The notes under the pieces are model-generated. The model was not told where the DNA came from. It did not search any database and worked only from the letters and a program-made list of their open reading frames with translations. A stretch of DNA of 64,000 nt from Thiopseudomonas acetoxidans (GTDB taxonomy: Bacteria > Pseudomonadota > Gammaproteobacteria > Pseudomonadales > Pseudomonadaceae), in assembly GCF_030362935.1 (NCBI RefSeq), contig NZ_JAUCDY010000003.1:62001-126000 (forward strand). The letters run 5' to 3'. Shown here piece after piece: positions 44,698 through 53,758 of this stretch. The first letter of the stretch is position 1. Every line of letters starts with the position of its first letter. Position numbers and translations under genes: made by a program.

Positions 44698-45432
44698 TTA
44701 GTCGCGCGCTATTATATCCGCTGCATGCAGCCCGCATTCCTTTTGTTCAGCTTGCTCCCACCACCAGCGGCCTTCGCGTTCGTGCTGATTAGGCAAGATA
44801 GGGCGGGTGCAGGGTTCGCAACCAATACTGCTGTAACCTTTGCTGTGTAATGGATTATAAGGCAGCTCTAGCGCACGAATATAATTCCATACATCTTCGC
44901 TGGTCATATTGGCCAAGGGATTAAACTTATACAGTGTTTTTTCTTGGGAAGAAAAGCTGTTGTCTACTTCCACCTCGGGCAAAAAATTTCTCGTGCTAGG
45001 GCTTTGGTCTTTACGCTGGCCTGTTATCCAAGCGTCGGCCTGAGCTAGTTTCTTGCGCAATGGGGCTATTTTACGAATTGAACAGCACTCGGAATGACCG
45101 TCTTGGTAGAAGCTAAACAAGCCTTTTTGGCTGGTGAACCGCTTTAGTTCGTCGCCGTCCGGGCACAGGACCTCCAACTGCAGTGAGTAGTGGTTACGCA
45201 CCTGCTCAAGAAACTGGTAAGTTTGCGAATGTAAGCGGCCAGTATCGATGGTAAACACCTTAACCTGAGGGTTAATTTTCCACGCCATATCGACTAAGAC
45301 AATGTCATCTGCGCCACTAAATGAGAGCCATAACTCGTTGGGGAATTGCTCAAAAGCGGTTTTTAAAATGTGCTGTGGACTTCGCTGTTCACAGGCTTCT
45401 ACTAATGAAACTAGGCGACTATTGGCTTGCAT
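44698..45432 (-). CDS. cysH: Assimilatory adenylylsulfate (APS) reductase
   Basis: A 244-residue CysH. It reduces APS to sulfite in cysteine synthesis. LWLSFSGADDIVLVDMAW is the nucleotide-binding P-loop-like segment, and VFTIDTGRLHSQTYQFLEQV follows. Two cysteine pairs, ECCSIRKI and GCEPCTRP, ligate a [4Fe-4S] cluster and mark the APS-using rather than PAPS-using type. ECGLH holds the catalytic cysteine. The ATG at 45432 is used; an in-frame ATG 42 bp upstream gives no conserved sequence. Divergent from thrH, its usual neighbour in pseudomonads. Confidence 0.96.
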   Translation of the reverse strand: MQANSRLVSLVEACEQRSPQHILKTAFEQFPNELWLSFSGADDIVLVDMAWKINPQVKVFTIDTGRLHSQTYQFLEQVRNHYSLQLEVLCPDGDELKRFTSQKGLFSFYQDGHSECCSIRKIAPLRKKLAQADAWITGQRKDQSPSTRNFLPEVEVDNSFSSQEKTLYKFNPLANMTSEDVWNYIRALELPYNPLHSKGYSSIGCEPCTRPILPNQHEREGRWWWEQAEQKECGLHAADIIARD

Positions 45433-45600
45433 ATCAATATACTGTCCAAATAAGGTAAGATAGCATCTTAGCAAAAGGCTTATGGCCTTTGAACCTATTT
45501 AGTCCCGTATTGCTAGATGTTTTAGTTATATGAATAGATAGTTGCTCCGGTGGAAAAGTCGCCGGCAAACTGTATACAGCTAATTTTTGAGGATTTATTT

Positions 45601-46218
45601 GTGGAAATCGCTTGCTTAGATCTTGAGGGTGTTTTAGTTCCGGAAATTTGGATTGCGTTTGCTGAAAAAACCGGTATTGAAGCGCTTAAAGCTACTACCC
45701 GAGATATACCTGATTATGATGTGCTGATGAAGCAGCGCTTACGCATTCTGGATGAGCATGGTTTAAAACTAGGCGATATTCAGGAAGTAATTTCCACGTT
45801 AAAACCTCTAGATGGTGCAGTTGAATTTATTGACTGGCTACGCGAGCGTTTCCAAGTAGTTATTTTGTCGGATACTTTTTACGAGTTTTCGCAGCCTTTA
45901 ATGCGCCAGCTAGGGTTCCCTACGCTGCTATGCCACAAGCTTGTGGTTGATGAGACCGACCGCGTGGTGGACTATCAGTTGCGCCAAAAAGACCCTAAGC
46001 GTCAGTCAGTTCTAGCCTTCAAAAGCCTGTACTACCGTATTATTGCTGCCGGTGATTCTTATAACGACACCACTATGCTGTCTGAAGCGCATGCAGGTAT
46101 TTTGTTCCATGCACCGGATAACGTAATCCAAGAATTTCCACAGTTTCCGGCGGTGCACACTTTTGCCGACCTGAAGCAAGAGTTTATTAAAGCATCTAAT
46201 CGCAAGCTGAGCTTATAA
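45601..46218 (+). CDS. thrH: ThrH bifunctional phosphoserine phosphatase / homoserine phosphotransferase
   Basis: A 205-residue HAD-family enzyme starting at a GTG (VEIACLDLEGVLVPEIW). The nucleophile Asp7 is in CLDLEG. VVILSDTFYEFSQPLMRQLG and AAGDSYNDTTMLSEAHAG are the remaining HAD motifs. In P. aeruginosa ThrH moves phosphate from phosphoserine to homoserine and rescues serB and thrB mutants. Length and N-terminus match that protein; frames upstream of the GTG add 17 non-conserved residues. Confidence 0.95.
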   Translation: MEIACLDLEGVLVPEIWIAFAEKTGIEALKATTRDIPDYDVLMKQRLRILDEHGLKLGDIQEVISTLKPLDGAVEFIDWLRERFQVVILSDTFYEFSQPLMRQLGFPTLLCHKLVVDETDRVVDYQLRQKDPKRQSVLAFKSLYYRIIAAGDSYNDTTMLSEAHAGILFHAPDNVIQEFPQFPAVHTFADLKQEFIKASNRKLSL

Positions 46219-46297
46219 GTTAGCGCTTTAGGTTCCTTAAGGTTTTTCTCTGCTGGTCGATATACAAATCATAGCTTTTTAATGGCAGGTGAGTGTA

Positions 46298-47239
46298 ATG
46301 AATAAACCAATGGCAAGCGTTCTTGATTCAGTTGATCAGCGTACTCAGCTTGTAGGGGAAAACCGCTTAGAAATATTAATGTTTCGACTAAGCGGGCGTC
46401 AGCTTTTTGCGATTAACGTTTTTAAAGTGCAAGAAGTTGTGCGTTTACCAACGCTTAGAGCGATTCCGCAGCGCCACCCTCATGTGAAAGGCGTTGTTAG
46501 CTTGCGCGGGCAAACTATTCCGGTGATTGATTTGGCACAGGCCATTGGCATGCGCCCAAGCGTGATTGACGAAAACAGCACTATTATCGTGACCGAATAC
46601 AATCTCTCAGTACAGGCGTTTTTGGTTAGCAGCGTTGAGCGCATTATCAACCTCAACTGGGAAGATATTCAGCCACCCCCCAGTAGCGCAGGGCGTTCGC
46701 ACTACCTAACCGCGATCACTAAAGTAGAAGACAATATTGTCGAAGTGATCGATGTGGAAAAGGTGCTGTCTGAAATTGTACCCATGAATACATCGATCCC
46801 AGAAGAGCATCTTACCGATCCTTTGTTGGCCAAAGTTCAGGGACGTGAAGTGCTGATTATTGATGACTCAATGGTAGCTCTGCGCCAATTATCAGAGACG
46901 CTAACCCAGCTTGGTCTGGTCGTGCACAAAGAAACGGATGGTTTAAAAGGTATCAATCGTTTAAAAGCATGGGCCGATGAAGGACATGTGTTAACGGATA
47001 AACTGCTTATGGTGTTTACCGATGCAGAAATGCCGGAAATGGATGGTTATCGTTTAACCACGGAGATACGCAGCGATCCACGCCTAAAGGATTTATATGT
47101 GGTTATGCATACGTCTTTGTCGGGCAGTTTCAATAATGCCATGGTGCAAAAAGTGGGTTGTGATAATTTCCTGTCAAAATTCCAGCCTGACAAGTTAGTC
47201 GGAGTGATTCTTGATAGATTGAGCAGAGACCCCGACTAA
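46298..47239 (+). CDS. cheV: CheV-type chemotaxis coupling protein (CheW-REC)
   Basis: A 313-residue protein. The CheW domain (about 20-165) contains RLEILMFRLSGRQLFAINVFKVQEVV and HPHVKGVVSLRGQTIPVIDLA. The receiver domain (about 185-305) has VLIIDDS, the phospho-acceptor aspartate in VFTDAEMPEMDGY and the terminal lysine in FLSKFQPDKL. CheV couples chemoreceptors to CheA and may buffer phosphate. It starts at the ATG at 46298, 5 nt after AGGTGA. No other che gene is nearby. Confidence 0.93.
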   Translation: MNKPMASVLDSVDQRTQLVGENRLEILMFRLSGRQLFAINVFKVQEVVRLPTLRAIPQRHPHVKGVVSLRGQTIPVIDLAQAIGMRPSVIDENSTIIVTEYNLSVQAFLVSSVERIINLNWEDIQPPPSSAGRSHYLTAITKVEDNIVEVIDVEKVLSEIVPMNTSIPEEHLTDPLLAKVQGREVLIIDDSMVALRQLSETLTQLGLVVHKETDGLKGINRLKAWADEGHVLTDKLLMVFTDAEMPEMDGYRLTTEIRSDPRLKDLYVVMHTSLSGSFNNAMVQKVGCDNFLSKFQPDKLVGVILDRLSRDPD

Positions 47240-47248
47240 GACAGCCGG

Positions 47249-49168
47249 TTACTCTTCAAATAGCTGCTCGTGCCACTCCACCAGTGGAGTTGGCGTCTGC
47301 AGCTTTTCTCCGTAAATCACCGAATAGGTTAAAACGTTCTGCACGTATTGGCGCGTTTCATCGAAAGGAATGGTTTCAATCCAGACATCATAAGGCAGAT
47401 ATTCTGCGTTTTTCAGCCACTGCCTTACTCGGCCCGGGCCGGCGTTATAAGCGGCAGTGGCTAAAATGCGGTTGCCGTTAAATTGCTTCATCATTTGATT
47501 CAGGTAGGCCGTGCCTAGCTGAATGTTGGTATCTGGATTAAGCGCCTGCTGTGGCGAACTCAGCGGGATGTTATAGCGCTTAGCTGTTTCTTTAGCTGTT
47601 CCCGGCATCAACTGCATTAGGCCCATGGCTCCAGCATGTGAGCGTACCGTAGGCATAAAAGCACTTTCTTGGCGAGTAATTGCATAAGCCCAGCTTGGAT
47701 GAATACCTTGCTGCTGTGCCGCTGAGACTAAGTTGGCTTGGTAGGCTAACGGAAAACGGATATCTAGGTCATCCCAGTATTGTGCTTGCGCTAGGGTACG
47801 AATAGCTGGATTAAACCAATCTAACTCAATTGCTAGCTTAGCTTGAGCTTGCAGTTCTTCTTGGCTAAACAACCTACTTGCGTGCTGCCATTCGCGCTGT
47901 GATGCCGCAAAATCACCCAACGCATGAAGCTCGTAAGCGCGCTGAATGGCCTTGCTATTGCGAACCTTGTTCAGCGTTTTGGGGGGTACATTAACCGGCA
48001 TATTATTCAGCGAATAGCTTGATTTGCTTCGGTCAGCAGCCATAAAACCATAAAAATCACGCTCTTTTGCAAGCGATTGAAATTCACTTACTGGTGCAGG
48101 CTCAAGCGGGCGGGTAATCTGCTTGCTGCGAATTTGCCAGTACCGCCAACGGTTAGTTCTGGCCAAGTCCGCAGGTAACGCGCTAATAGATTGCTCAGCC
48201 TCGTTCCACTTTCCTATACGCAGCAGTAAGCGTGCATTCCATTGTGCGACCAACTCATCAGAGAGTTGCGGATCCCAGTCGCGAATGACCTCGAGAGCGC
48301 GCGGATCAAAGCGTTTAGCTAAAATGACGCCTACGTCGCGCGCCACTTTTGCTTTCTCGTCATTTGAAAAATCAAGCTGTTTGCCATAGTGTGTCAGCAG
48401 TTCAAGCGCGTTATCGGCTTCTTCGCGAAACAAGCGTCGCAAACCAATTGAAACAATGGCGTTATTTTCCTTATTTCGTTCAGCGAAATTTTGCTTATCT
48501 TTGATAAGGCTTGGTTTTTGCGCTACATCTATAAATAACTGCGCTTTGGCTGAGTTGGGGTGTTCTTTGCTCAGAAATTTAGCCAAACCATAGTTGCGAG
48601 CCTCAACGGCTAAGGCCAGTCGTGCCCAAACCTTATCGGCTGTGCGTAAGCCTGCTTTATTCCATGCTTCAAAAATAGGATCGCAAGCATTGGGGCGCGA
48701 CTCACTGCTGAGCCATAGCTTTTCCGCTATTTGGAAAGCCGCATGCTGTTGTCCTTGCTGCAGCTGAGCCTGAGCAAACCAGCAGTCAAGCTCAACCAAA
48801 TTCAGCTCTGGGCTGTAGTGTTTAACAAACACCGTCCAGTTACCTTGCTTGGCCAGCATGCGCAACCACTCAAGTTTAAACATACGGATTTGCGGCAGAT
48901 CACCATGCTCCAGCAAAAACGCTTCGACTTCATCTGTGTGCGCTTTGACTAAGCGCAGCTTGAGCTCGGCCATCGTTAAGTAGGGGGTTAAGGGGTAGCC
49001 GTGAAGCTTTTTTTTGTTGGCTAAATAAACAGAAGGGTTGCCAGTATCCATGGCTTTTTTTGCTTGTGCATAGAGCAAGCGTTGCTGCTCTAAACCTGTG
49101 TTTGCTTGGCTAAAGGGAACACAGGCAAACAGTGAAACGAATAAAAACAAACGAATGATGTTTCGCAT
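47249..49168 (-). CDS. slt: Soluble lytic murein transglycosylase
   Basis: A 639-residue periplasmic Slt70-type enzyme that cleaves peptidoglycan to 1,6-anhydromuropeptides. The signal peptide is at about 1-21 (IIRLFLFVSLFACVPFSQA). A long alpha-helical superhelix (U and L domains) leads to the catalytic domain near residue 490, with the glutamate in AITRQESAFMPTVRS followed by AGAMGLMQLMPGTAKETA and AYNAGPGRVRQWL. The ATG at 49168 is chosen because it opens the signal peptide; upstream in-frame sequence crosses the divergent uup promoter region. Confidence 0.94.
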   Translation of the reverse strand: MRNIIRLFLFVSLFACVPFSQANTGLEQQRLLYAQAKKAMDTGNPSVYLANKKKLHGYPLTPYLTMAELKLRLVKAHTDEVEAFLLEHGDLPQIRMFKLEWLRMLAKQGNWTVFVKHYSPELNLVELDCWFAQAQLQQGQQHAAFQIAEKLWLSSESRPNACDPIFEAWNKAGLRTADKVWARLALAVEARNYGLAKFLSKEHPNSAKAQLFIDVAQKPSLIKDKQNFAERNKENNAIVSIGLRRLFREEADNALELLTHYGKQLDFSNDEKAKVARDVGVILAKRFDPRALEVIRDWDPQLSDELVAQWNARLLLRIGKWNEAEQSISALPADLARTNRWRYWQIRSKQITRPLEPAPVSEFQSLAKERDFYGFMAADRSKSSYSLNNMPVNVPPKTLNKVRNSKAIQRAYELHALGDFAASQREWQHASRLFSQEELQAQAKLAIELDWFNPAIRTLAQAQYWDDLDIRFPLAYQANLVSAAQQQGIHPSWAYAITRQESAFMPTVRSHAGAMGLMQLMPGTAKETAKRYNIPLSSPQQALNPDTNIQLGTAYLNQMMKQFNGNRILATAAYNAGPGRVRQWLKNAEYLPYDVWIETIPFDETRQYVQNVLTYSVIYGEKLQTPTPLVEWHEQLFEE

Positions 49169-49277
49169 AAAAACCCTGTGCAAAATACATGCTAAAGGCA
49201 GAATCAATACCCACATACTTGGGCGCAATACTATAGCACACTGTACAATATGCGCTCTGAAATTGGAGGCTAGCTCA

Positions 49278-51224
49278 ATGACGTTGTTAAAAATGAACCA
49301 GGTATCTCTTGCATACGGTGTAACACCTTTGTTGGAGAAGGTTTCATGGCAAATTACGCGAGGTGAACGCGTATGTATTATTGGGCGTAACGGCACTGGA
49401 AAGTCCACTTTATTGCGTGTTGTTAAGGGTGAACAACAGCAGGATGAGGGTGAAGTTTGGCGTGCGCCGGGTTTAAAGATTGGTGAGTTACCGCAAGAAC
49501 TGCCCGCAGCTGATGAGCGTAGTGTTTTTGATGTTGTTGCCAGCGGCTTACAAGGTGTAGGCGAGCTCTTGGCGCGCTATCAGCACCTTACCCAAAACGT
49601 CACGACCGATGCTGATTTGCAGGCTTTAATGGATGTGCAGCAGAAGCTTGAGGCATTAGATGGCTGGCGTTTACAGCAGCTGGTAGACAGCACCATCAGC
49701 CGTTTACAATTACCCGCACAGGCTAAGCTTAGCGAGTTGTCAGGTGGTTGGCGTCGGCGCGTACTTTTGGCGCAAGCTCTGGTTGCTGAGCCTGATGTGT
49801 TATTGCTGGATGAGCCCACCAACCACTTGGATATCGGCGCTATCGCTTGGCTGGAAGAAGTGCTGCTGTCGTTTAATGGTGCGGTACTGTTTATTACCCA
49901 CGATCGTACTTTTTTACAGCACATTGCCACACGCATTTTAGAGTTAGACCGCGGAACCCTGTTGGACTGGGATGGTGATTACGCCAGTTTTCTTGAGCAT
50001 AAAGAACAGTTACTGGCAGCCGAAGAAACAGCCAATGCGCTGTTTGATAAAAAACTGGCGCAAGAAGAGGTCTGGATTCGTCAAGGCATCAAGGCTCGCC
50101 GCACCCGTAATGAAGGCCGAGTACGCGCTTTAAAAGCACTACGCCAGGAACGCAGTCAAAGACGCGACCGCCAAGGCGTGGTCAACCTGCAAATCGGCGA
50201 AGCCAGTCGCTCAGGTAAACAGGTCATTGTGGTTAAAGACGTCAGCTTCTCTTACCCCAACGGACCCACGCTCATTGAAGATTTCTCTATGGTACTTCAG
50301 CGCGGCGACCGTATTGGTCTTCTCGGTGCTAACGGTAGCGGAAAAACAACCCTGCTAAAGCTTCTGCTAGGCAAGTTAAAGCCAACCAAAGGCAGCGTAG
50401 TGGAGGGCACTAAACTGCAGGTGGCATATTTTGATCAAATGCGTCACCAGCTAGATTTGGAAAAAACGGTAGCCGACAACGTTGCTGAAGGCAGCGACAC
50501 CGTCATTATTAATGACAAGCCCAAACATATTTTAAGCTACCTAAATGACTTCTTGTTTACCCCGCAGCGTGCCCGAACCCCGGTTAAAGCGTTATCCGGC
50601 GGCGAAAGAGCACGTTTGTTGTTAGCTAAATTATTTACCCAACCCGCTAACCTGCTGGTGCTGGATGAACCAACCAACGATTTGGATATGGAAACGCTGG
50701 AGTTGCTGGAAGAAGTGTTGTTGGATTTTGAAGGTACAGTACTTATCGTGAGTCACGACCGAGCTTTTTTAGACAACGTGGTTACCAGCACACTGGTTTT
50801 TGATGGTACAGCGAAAGTACACGAATTTGTCGGCGGTTTTGATGATTGGATTCGGCAGGGTGGTAAATTGAAACTGTTGGGTATGACTGAGTCTGTGGCT
50901 ACAGAAACCAACTTAAATGAAAAAACTGATCCAGCGCAAGCAACTGATAAAAGTGCTGAGACAAAGCTGCAGCAAGGGCTAAATGATGGCATAGTCACCG
51001 CCAAGAAAAAACTAAGCTACAAACTGCAACGAGAACTGGATGCTATTCCAGCTAAAATCGATGCACTAGAGCAAGAATTAGCCCAGCTGCAGCAACAAAC
51101 ATCAGACCCTGAATTCTATATGCAGTCGACAGACAAAACTGAGCCTGCATTGCAGCGAATGTTGGACGTTGAGCAACTCTTGGAAGAACTGCTTGAGCGC
51201 TGGGCGGAACTGGAAGATGAATAG
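49278..51224 (+). CDS. uup: Uup-type ABC-F ATPase
   Basis: A 648-residue cytoplasmic ABC-F protein with two nucleotide-binding domains and no membrane segments. The first has GRNGTGKSTLL (near residue 37) and LSGGWRRRVLLAQALV; the second has GANGSGKTTLLKLLLG (near 351) and LSGGERARLLLAKLF. The inter-domain linker and a C-terminal coiled coil (KLSYKLQRELDAIPAKIDALEQELAQLQQQ) match Uup, linked to ribosome function and replication-fork stability. GGAGG precedes the ATG at 49278. Divergent from slt and 10 bp upstream of the next gene. Confidence 0.95.
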   Translation: MTLLKMNQVSLAYGVTPLLEKVSWQITRGERVCIIGRNGTGKSTLLRVVKGEQQQDEGEVWRAPGLKIGELPQELPAADERSVFDVVASGLQGVGELLARYQHLTQNVTTDADLQALMDVQQKLEALDGWRLQQLVDSTISRLQLPAQAKLSELSGGWRRRVLLAQALVAEPDVLLLDEPTNHLDIGAIAWLEEVLLSFNGAVLFITHDRTFLQHIATRILELDRGTLLDWDGDYASFLEHKEQLLAAEETANALFDKKLAQEEVWIRQGIKARRTRNEGRVRALKALRQERSQRRDRQGVVNLQIGEASRSGKQVIVVKDVSFSYPNGPTLIEDFSMVLQRGDRIGLLGANGSGKTTLLKLLLGKLKPTKGSVVEGTKLQVAYFDQMRHQLDLEKTVADNVAEGSDTVIINDKPKHILSYLNDFLFTPQRARTPVKALSGGERARLLLAKLFTQPANLLVLDEPTNDLDMETLELLEEVLLDFEGTVLIVSHDRAFLDNVVTSTLVFDGTAKVHEFVGGFDDWIRQGGKLKLLGMTESVATETNLNEKTDPAQATDKSAETKLQQGLNDGIVTAKKKLSYKLQRELDAIPAKIDALEQELAQLQQQTSDPEFYMQSTDKTEPALQRMLDVEQLLEELLERWAELEDE

Positions 51225-51234
51225 AGGAACTTGC

Positions 51235-51927
51235 ATGGCCGTTGAATACCGCATCACCTTTGATGATGAACATGCCTTTAGCTATAAAATCGAACTAGAC
51301 CGTGAGCCGTTATTAGCCACTGAGCATATCCCGCTCAGTGACTGGACCGATTTAAATCACCAACGCTGTACAAACTGCCCTTTAGATTCAAGCAAACATA
51401 AAACCTGCCCAGCCGCTGCGGATTTACAAACGGTGGTTGAGGATTTTAAGGGGTTGCCTGCGTTTAAAAAAGCCTGGGTAAGTGTGCGCACTAATGAGCG
51501 CGAATACAGCAAGCTAGCCAATTTGGAAGAGGCAATTCGTTCGCTGCTGGGCGTAATTATGGCAACCTCAGCGTGCCCGATCCTTGGCCGTTTAAAGCCT
51601 ATGGCGCACAGCCATTTACCCTTTGCAAGCAATAATGAGTTTACTCTGCGTACTATCTCCATGTATGTCATGCGCGAGTTTTTCCGTATGCATGAAGGGC
51701 AAACCCCAGACTGGCATTTAAATGACTTAACTAACGATTTCAAAGATTTGCAGCTGGTTAATCAAGCGCTATGGCATCGTATTAATGATGTATGTGCAGG
51801 GGATACCAACCTAAAAGCGCTGCTAAGTTTCTTCTCAATGGCTTCTAGCATGACGTATTCGCTTGATACTCAGCTGCAAAAAATCCGTTCACTAGTGATG
51901 GCCGACGATAACTTCGTTACACTTTAA
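51235..51927 (+). CDS. Conserved protein of unknown function with a cysteine cluster
   Basis: A 230-residue protein from the ATG at 51235 (AGAGGAA upstream). The N-terminal half has a beta-rich start (VEYRITFDDEHAFSYKIELD) and a cysteine group CTNCPLDSSKHKTCP that could bind metal. The C-terminal half is helical (SLLGVIMATSACPILGRLKPMAHSHLPF, TISMYVMREFFRMHEG). It resembles a family found beside uup in pseudomonads, possibly DUF6901, which I cannot verify. It is in an operon with uup and is followed by a strong terminator. Confidence 0.85.
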   Translation: MAVEYRITFDDEHAFSYKIELDREPLLATEHIPLSDWTDLNHQRCTNCPLDSSKHKTCPAAADLQTVVEDFKGLPAFKKAWVSVRTNEREYSKLANLEEAIRSLLGVIMATSACPILGRLKPMAHSHLPFASNNEFTLRTISMYVMREFFRMHEGQTPDWHLNDLTNDFKDLQLVNQALWHRINDVCAGDTNLKALLSFFSMASSMTYSLDTQLQKIRSLVMADDNFVTL

Positions 51928-51954
51928 CCGTCACTTATTTAATCGCTGACTAAT

Positions 51955-51984
51955 AAAACCCCTTGTATCTGCAAGGGGTTTTTA
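51955..51984 (+). terminator. Terminator of the uup operon
   Basis: AAAACCCCTTG and CAAGGGGTTTT make an 11-bp stem with a 6-nt loop and a T-tract. The MITE-like element is inserted at the edge of this T-tract, leaving the hairpin intact. Confidence 0.9.
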
Positions 51985-51986
51985 GT

Positions 51987-52184
51987 GGCACTTCGCATTT
52001 AAGGGTGTAGAAAAAATCTGGCAGCTGGAAAAAATGTCGGGGAACTTGGAAAATGTAAGCTCCCACAACAGCTGAGCCAAGCGACCGGCTGCGTGCAAAC
52101 CGCTTTACTGTGGGACTGATAGCCAGGTGCTTGCTGAAGTCAGGAGAGTTTAGAAATCAGCTACACCCTTAAATGCGAAAGGCC
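51987..52184. mobile_element. MITE-like element, 198 bp, with 24-bp inverted ends and 8-bp duplication
   Basis: The left end GGCACTTCGCATTTAAGGGT(GTAG) and the complement of the right end GGCCTTTCGCATTTAAGGGT(GTAG) match at 22 of 24 bases, including a 19-bp perfect core (51992-52010 and 52161-52179). The element is flanked by the direct repeat TTTTTAGT (51979-51986 and 52185-52192), the mark of a target duplication. It encodes nothing. Inside, TCCCACA...TGTGGGA and CCAAGCGACCGGCTGCGT resemble the REP-like repeats elsewhere in the window. Ends starting GG and an 8-bp duplication fit movement by an ISL3-family transposase, an inference; no such gene is present here. Confidence 0.82.
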
Positions 52185-52425
52185 TTTTTAGTTTGAGCCC
52201 AAGCAAACGTATAACCCACATCTCTTACGAGCCACCCCGAATTGCATAAAGCTCACGCGCGGCAGAATGACGCATCTTCACTTTTTTACGGAAGGAAGGA
52301 GTAAAGTTTTAAGCGCAAAAAGCATGCTTACTCAGCAATGCAATCAGGCAGCTTTAGGCAGGATTAAACAGGGCTTTACTCTAGCCCGCTGAACACCATC
52401 CATCATGCAAACATAGGTGAAACGT

Positions 52426-52902
52426 ATGAAAACCAAGTTGTTGATATGTTCCATTAGCTTATCGCTTAGTGGTTTAGCTGTCGCCGGCACCCTTGAGAAA
52501 CCAAATCTATCCGCAGCTTACCAAGCTAGCTTTCAGGGTGCTTGGAACAAAGCTGCAGCGGGGGAGTTGCCCGTTTATGAATGCACTCAGATTGTTGGAA
52601 CTGCAACAAAAATGTTATCTGAGCCCACTACAGCTGTTGAAGCAAAGCACGCATACAAGGCGTGCTACGTTGACGCGATACTGAATTACTCTGAAGCATT
52701 TTTTAAACTCAATGCTCATGCATCAATAGAAAAAGACGGCATGCCCTACGGCTGCTCACTCTACTCACGTTATTTAAAGGGCCATGTTGTTTCTTTAGAA
52801 ACCTATGCTGAACGTTTCGGTTTTAGCGCTACGCAATTAAACCACGAAATAAACACAAGGCTGCAAGAGCCTGCCTCTTTATGCCAAGTCGCATTAAATT
52901 AA
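52426..52902 (+). CDS. Small exported protein of unknown function
   Basis: A 158-residue protein from the ATG at 52426, 5 nt after AGGTGA. A signal peptide covers about 1-21 (LLICSISLSLSGLAVAG). The mature part holds cysteines in YECTQIVG, YKACYVDA, YGCSLYSRY and LCQVALN, enough for two disulfides, and is otherwise helical. No family recognised. It stands alone between the MITE-like element and the DUF5610 gene. Composition is close to that of its neighbours. Confidence 0.75.
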   Translation: MKTKLLICSISLSLSGLAVAGTLEKPNLSAAYQASFQGAWNKAAAGELPVYECTQIVGTATKMLSEPTTAVEAKHAYKACYVDAILNYSEAFFKLNAHASIEKDGMPYGCSLYSRYLKGHVVSLETYAERFGFSATQLNHEINTRLQEPASLCQVALN

Positions 52903-53054
52903 GCACAAAGGCATCTTGTGATAGTCGGTGCAGCCAGTGGCTGGGTTTAGAAACTAATAGCCTGTACGCCTTTAGTTTCTAACCATTCTGCCGAAATAGG
53001 TGTAGATAAAGTCCCTTTGCAATAAAGGGATAGCACAACCACAGGAGCCATATC

Positions 53055-53672
53055 ATGGTATCTCCAATTTCAAACAACCCTTTGTCCGATACCGGTAAAT
53101 CTGCATCGAAAGCTAATCCTAAGGTTAAGCCCCAGGAGACAGTGCCGGAAGAAGCGCAAAAAGCAGCCGCAGCTAGCCCCCAAAGTCAACGTACGCAATT
53201 GGGCGCGCAAATTCTACAAGCGTCTTTGGATGTTTCTATCAGTGCCGGCAATGACGGGATGGCACTGCTATACCGCACTGCCATTGAGCACATTAATGAG
53301 CAGCTAGCCCCCGAACTAGGTCCCAACGCACTGCAGGGTGCAATGCAGCAAGACAATAGCGCAGAAGCCACGGCTGAACGAATCCTGTCACAATCAACTG
53401 CGTTTTTTGATGCCTATGCACGCCAACATCCCAATGAAGAGCCGGAAGAGGTCGTACGTAACTTTGTCAACTTAATCCGCGGTGGTTTTGAGCAAGGCTA
53501 CAACGAAGCGGCCAACATCCTTAGCGGGCTAGGTGTAATGGGCGAAGGCTCCAATATCGCCGCTGAAATCGGCAAAACATTCGAGTTGGTGCAAAAAGGC
53601 TATGACGAATTCCTGCAGACTAAGCTAGAGGCATTACAAGCAGAAAAAGAGGGTGAAAACGCTGCAGAATAA
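53055..53672 (+). CDS. DUF5610 domain protein
   Basis: A 205-residue soluble protein. The N-terminal 45 residues are Ala/Pro/Lys-rich and probably disordered (NPLSDTGKSASKANPKVKPQ). The rest matches DUF5610: LGAQILQASLDVSISAGNDGMALLYRTAIEHINEQL, AERILSQSTAFFDAYARQHPNE, VRNFVNLIRGGFEQGYNEAANIL. Function unknown; similar proteins occur in flagellated gamma-proteobacteria. The ATG at 53055 follows AGGAGCC. Convergent with the GGDEF/EAL gene. Confidence 0.88.
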   Translation: MVSPISNNPLSDTGKSASKANPKVKPQETVPEEAQKAAAASPQSQRTQLGAQILQASLDVSISAGNDGMALLYRTAIEHINEQLAPELGPNALQGAMQQDNSAEATAERILSQSTAFFDAYARQHPNEEPEEVVRNFVNLIRGGFEQGYNEAANILSGLGVMGEGSNIAAEIGKTFELVQKGYDEFLQTKLEALQAEKEGENAAE

Positions 53673-53706
53673 CTGATAGCAGTTTAGTCTAAATCCATTA
53701 ACCAAA

Positions 53707-53746
53707 AAATCGGTCAGGGACTGTATCCACAGCTCCTAGCCGATTT
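53707..53746. terminator. Likely bidirectional terminator
   Basis: AAATCGG/CCGATTT with an imperfect inner stem (GGGACTGT/ACAGCTCC), between two convergent genes, with A- and T-rich flanks. Confidence 0.5.
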
Positions 53747-53758
53747 ATTCGTCAGCCA

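Noticed and set aside
52267..52392. A 42-codon ORF upstream of the small exported protein
   Set aside because: No ribosome site, no hydrophobic segment, no recognisable motif; could be chance.
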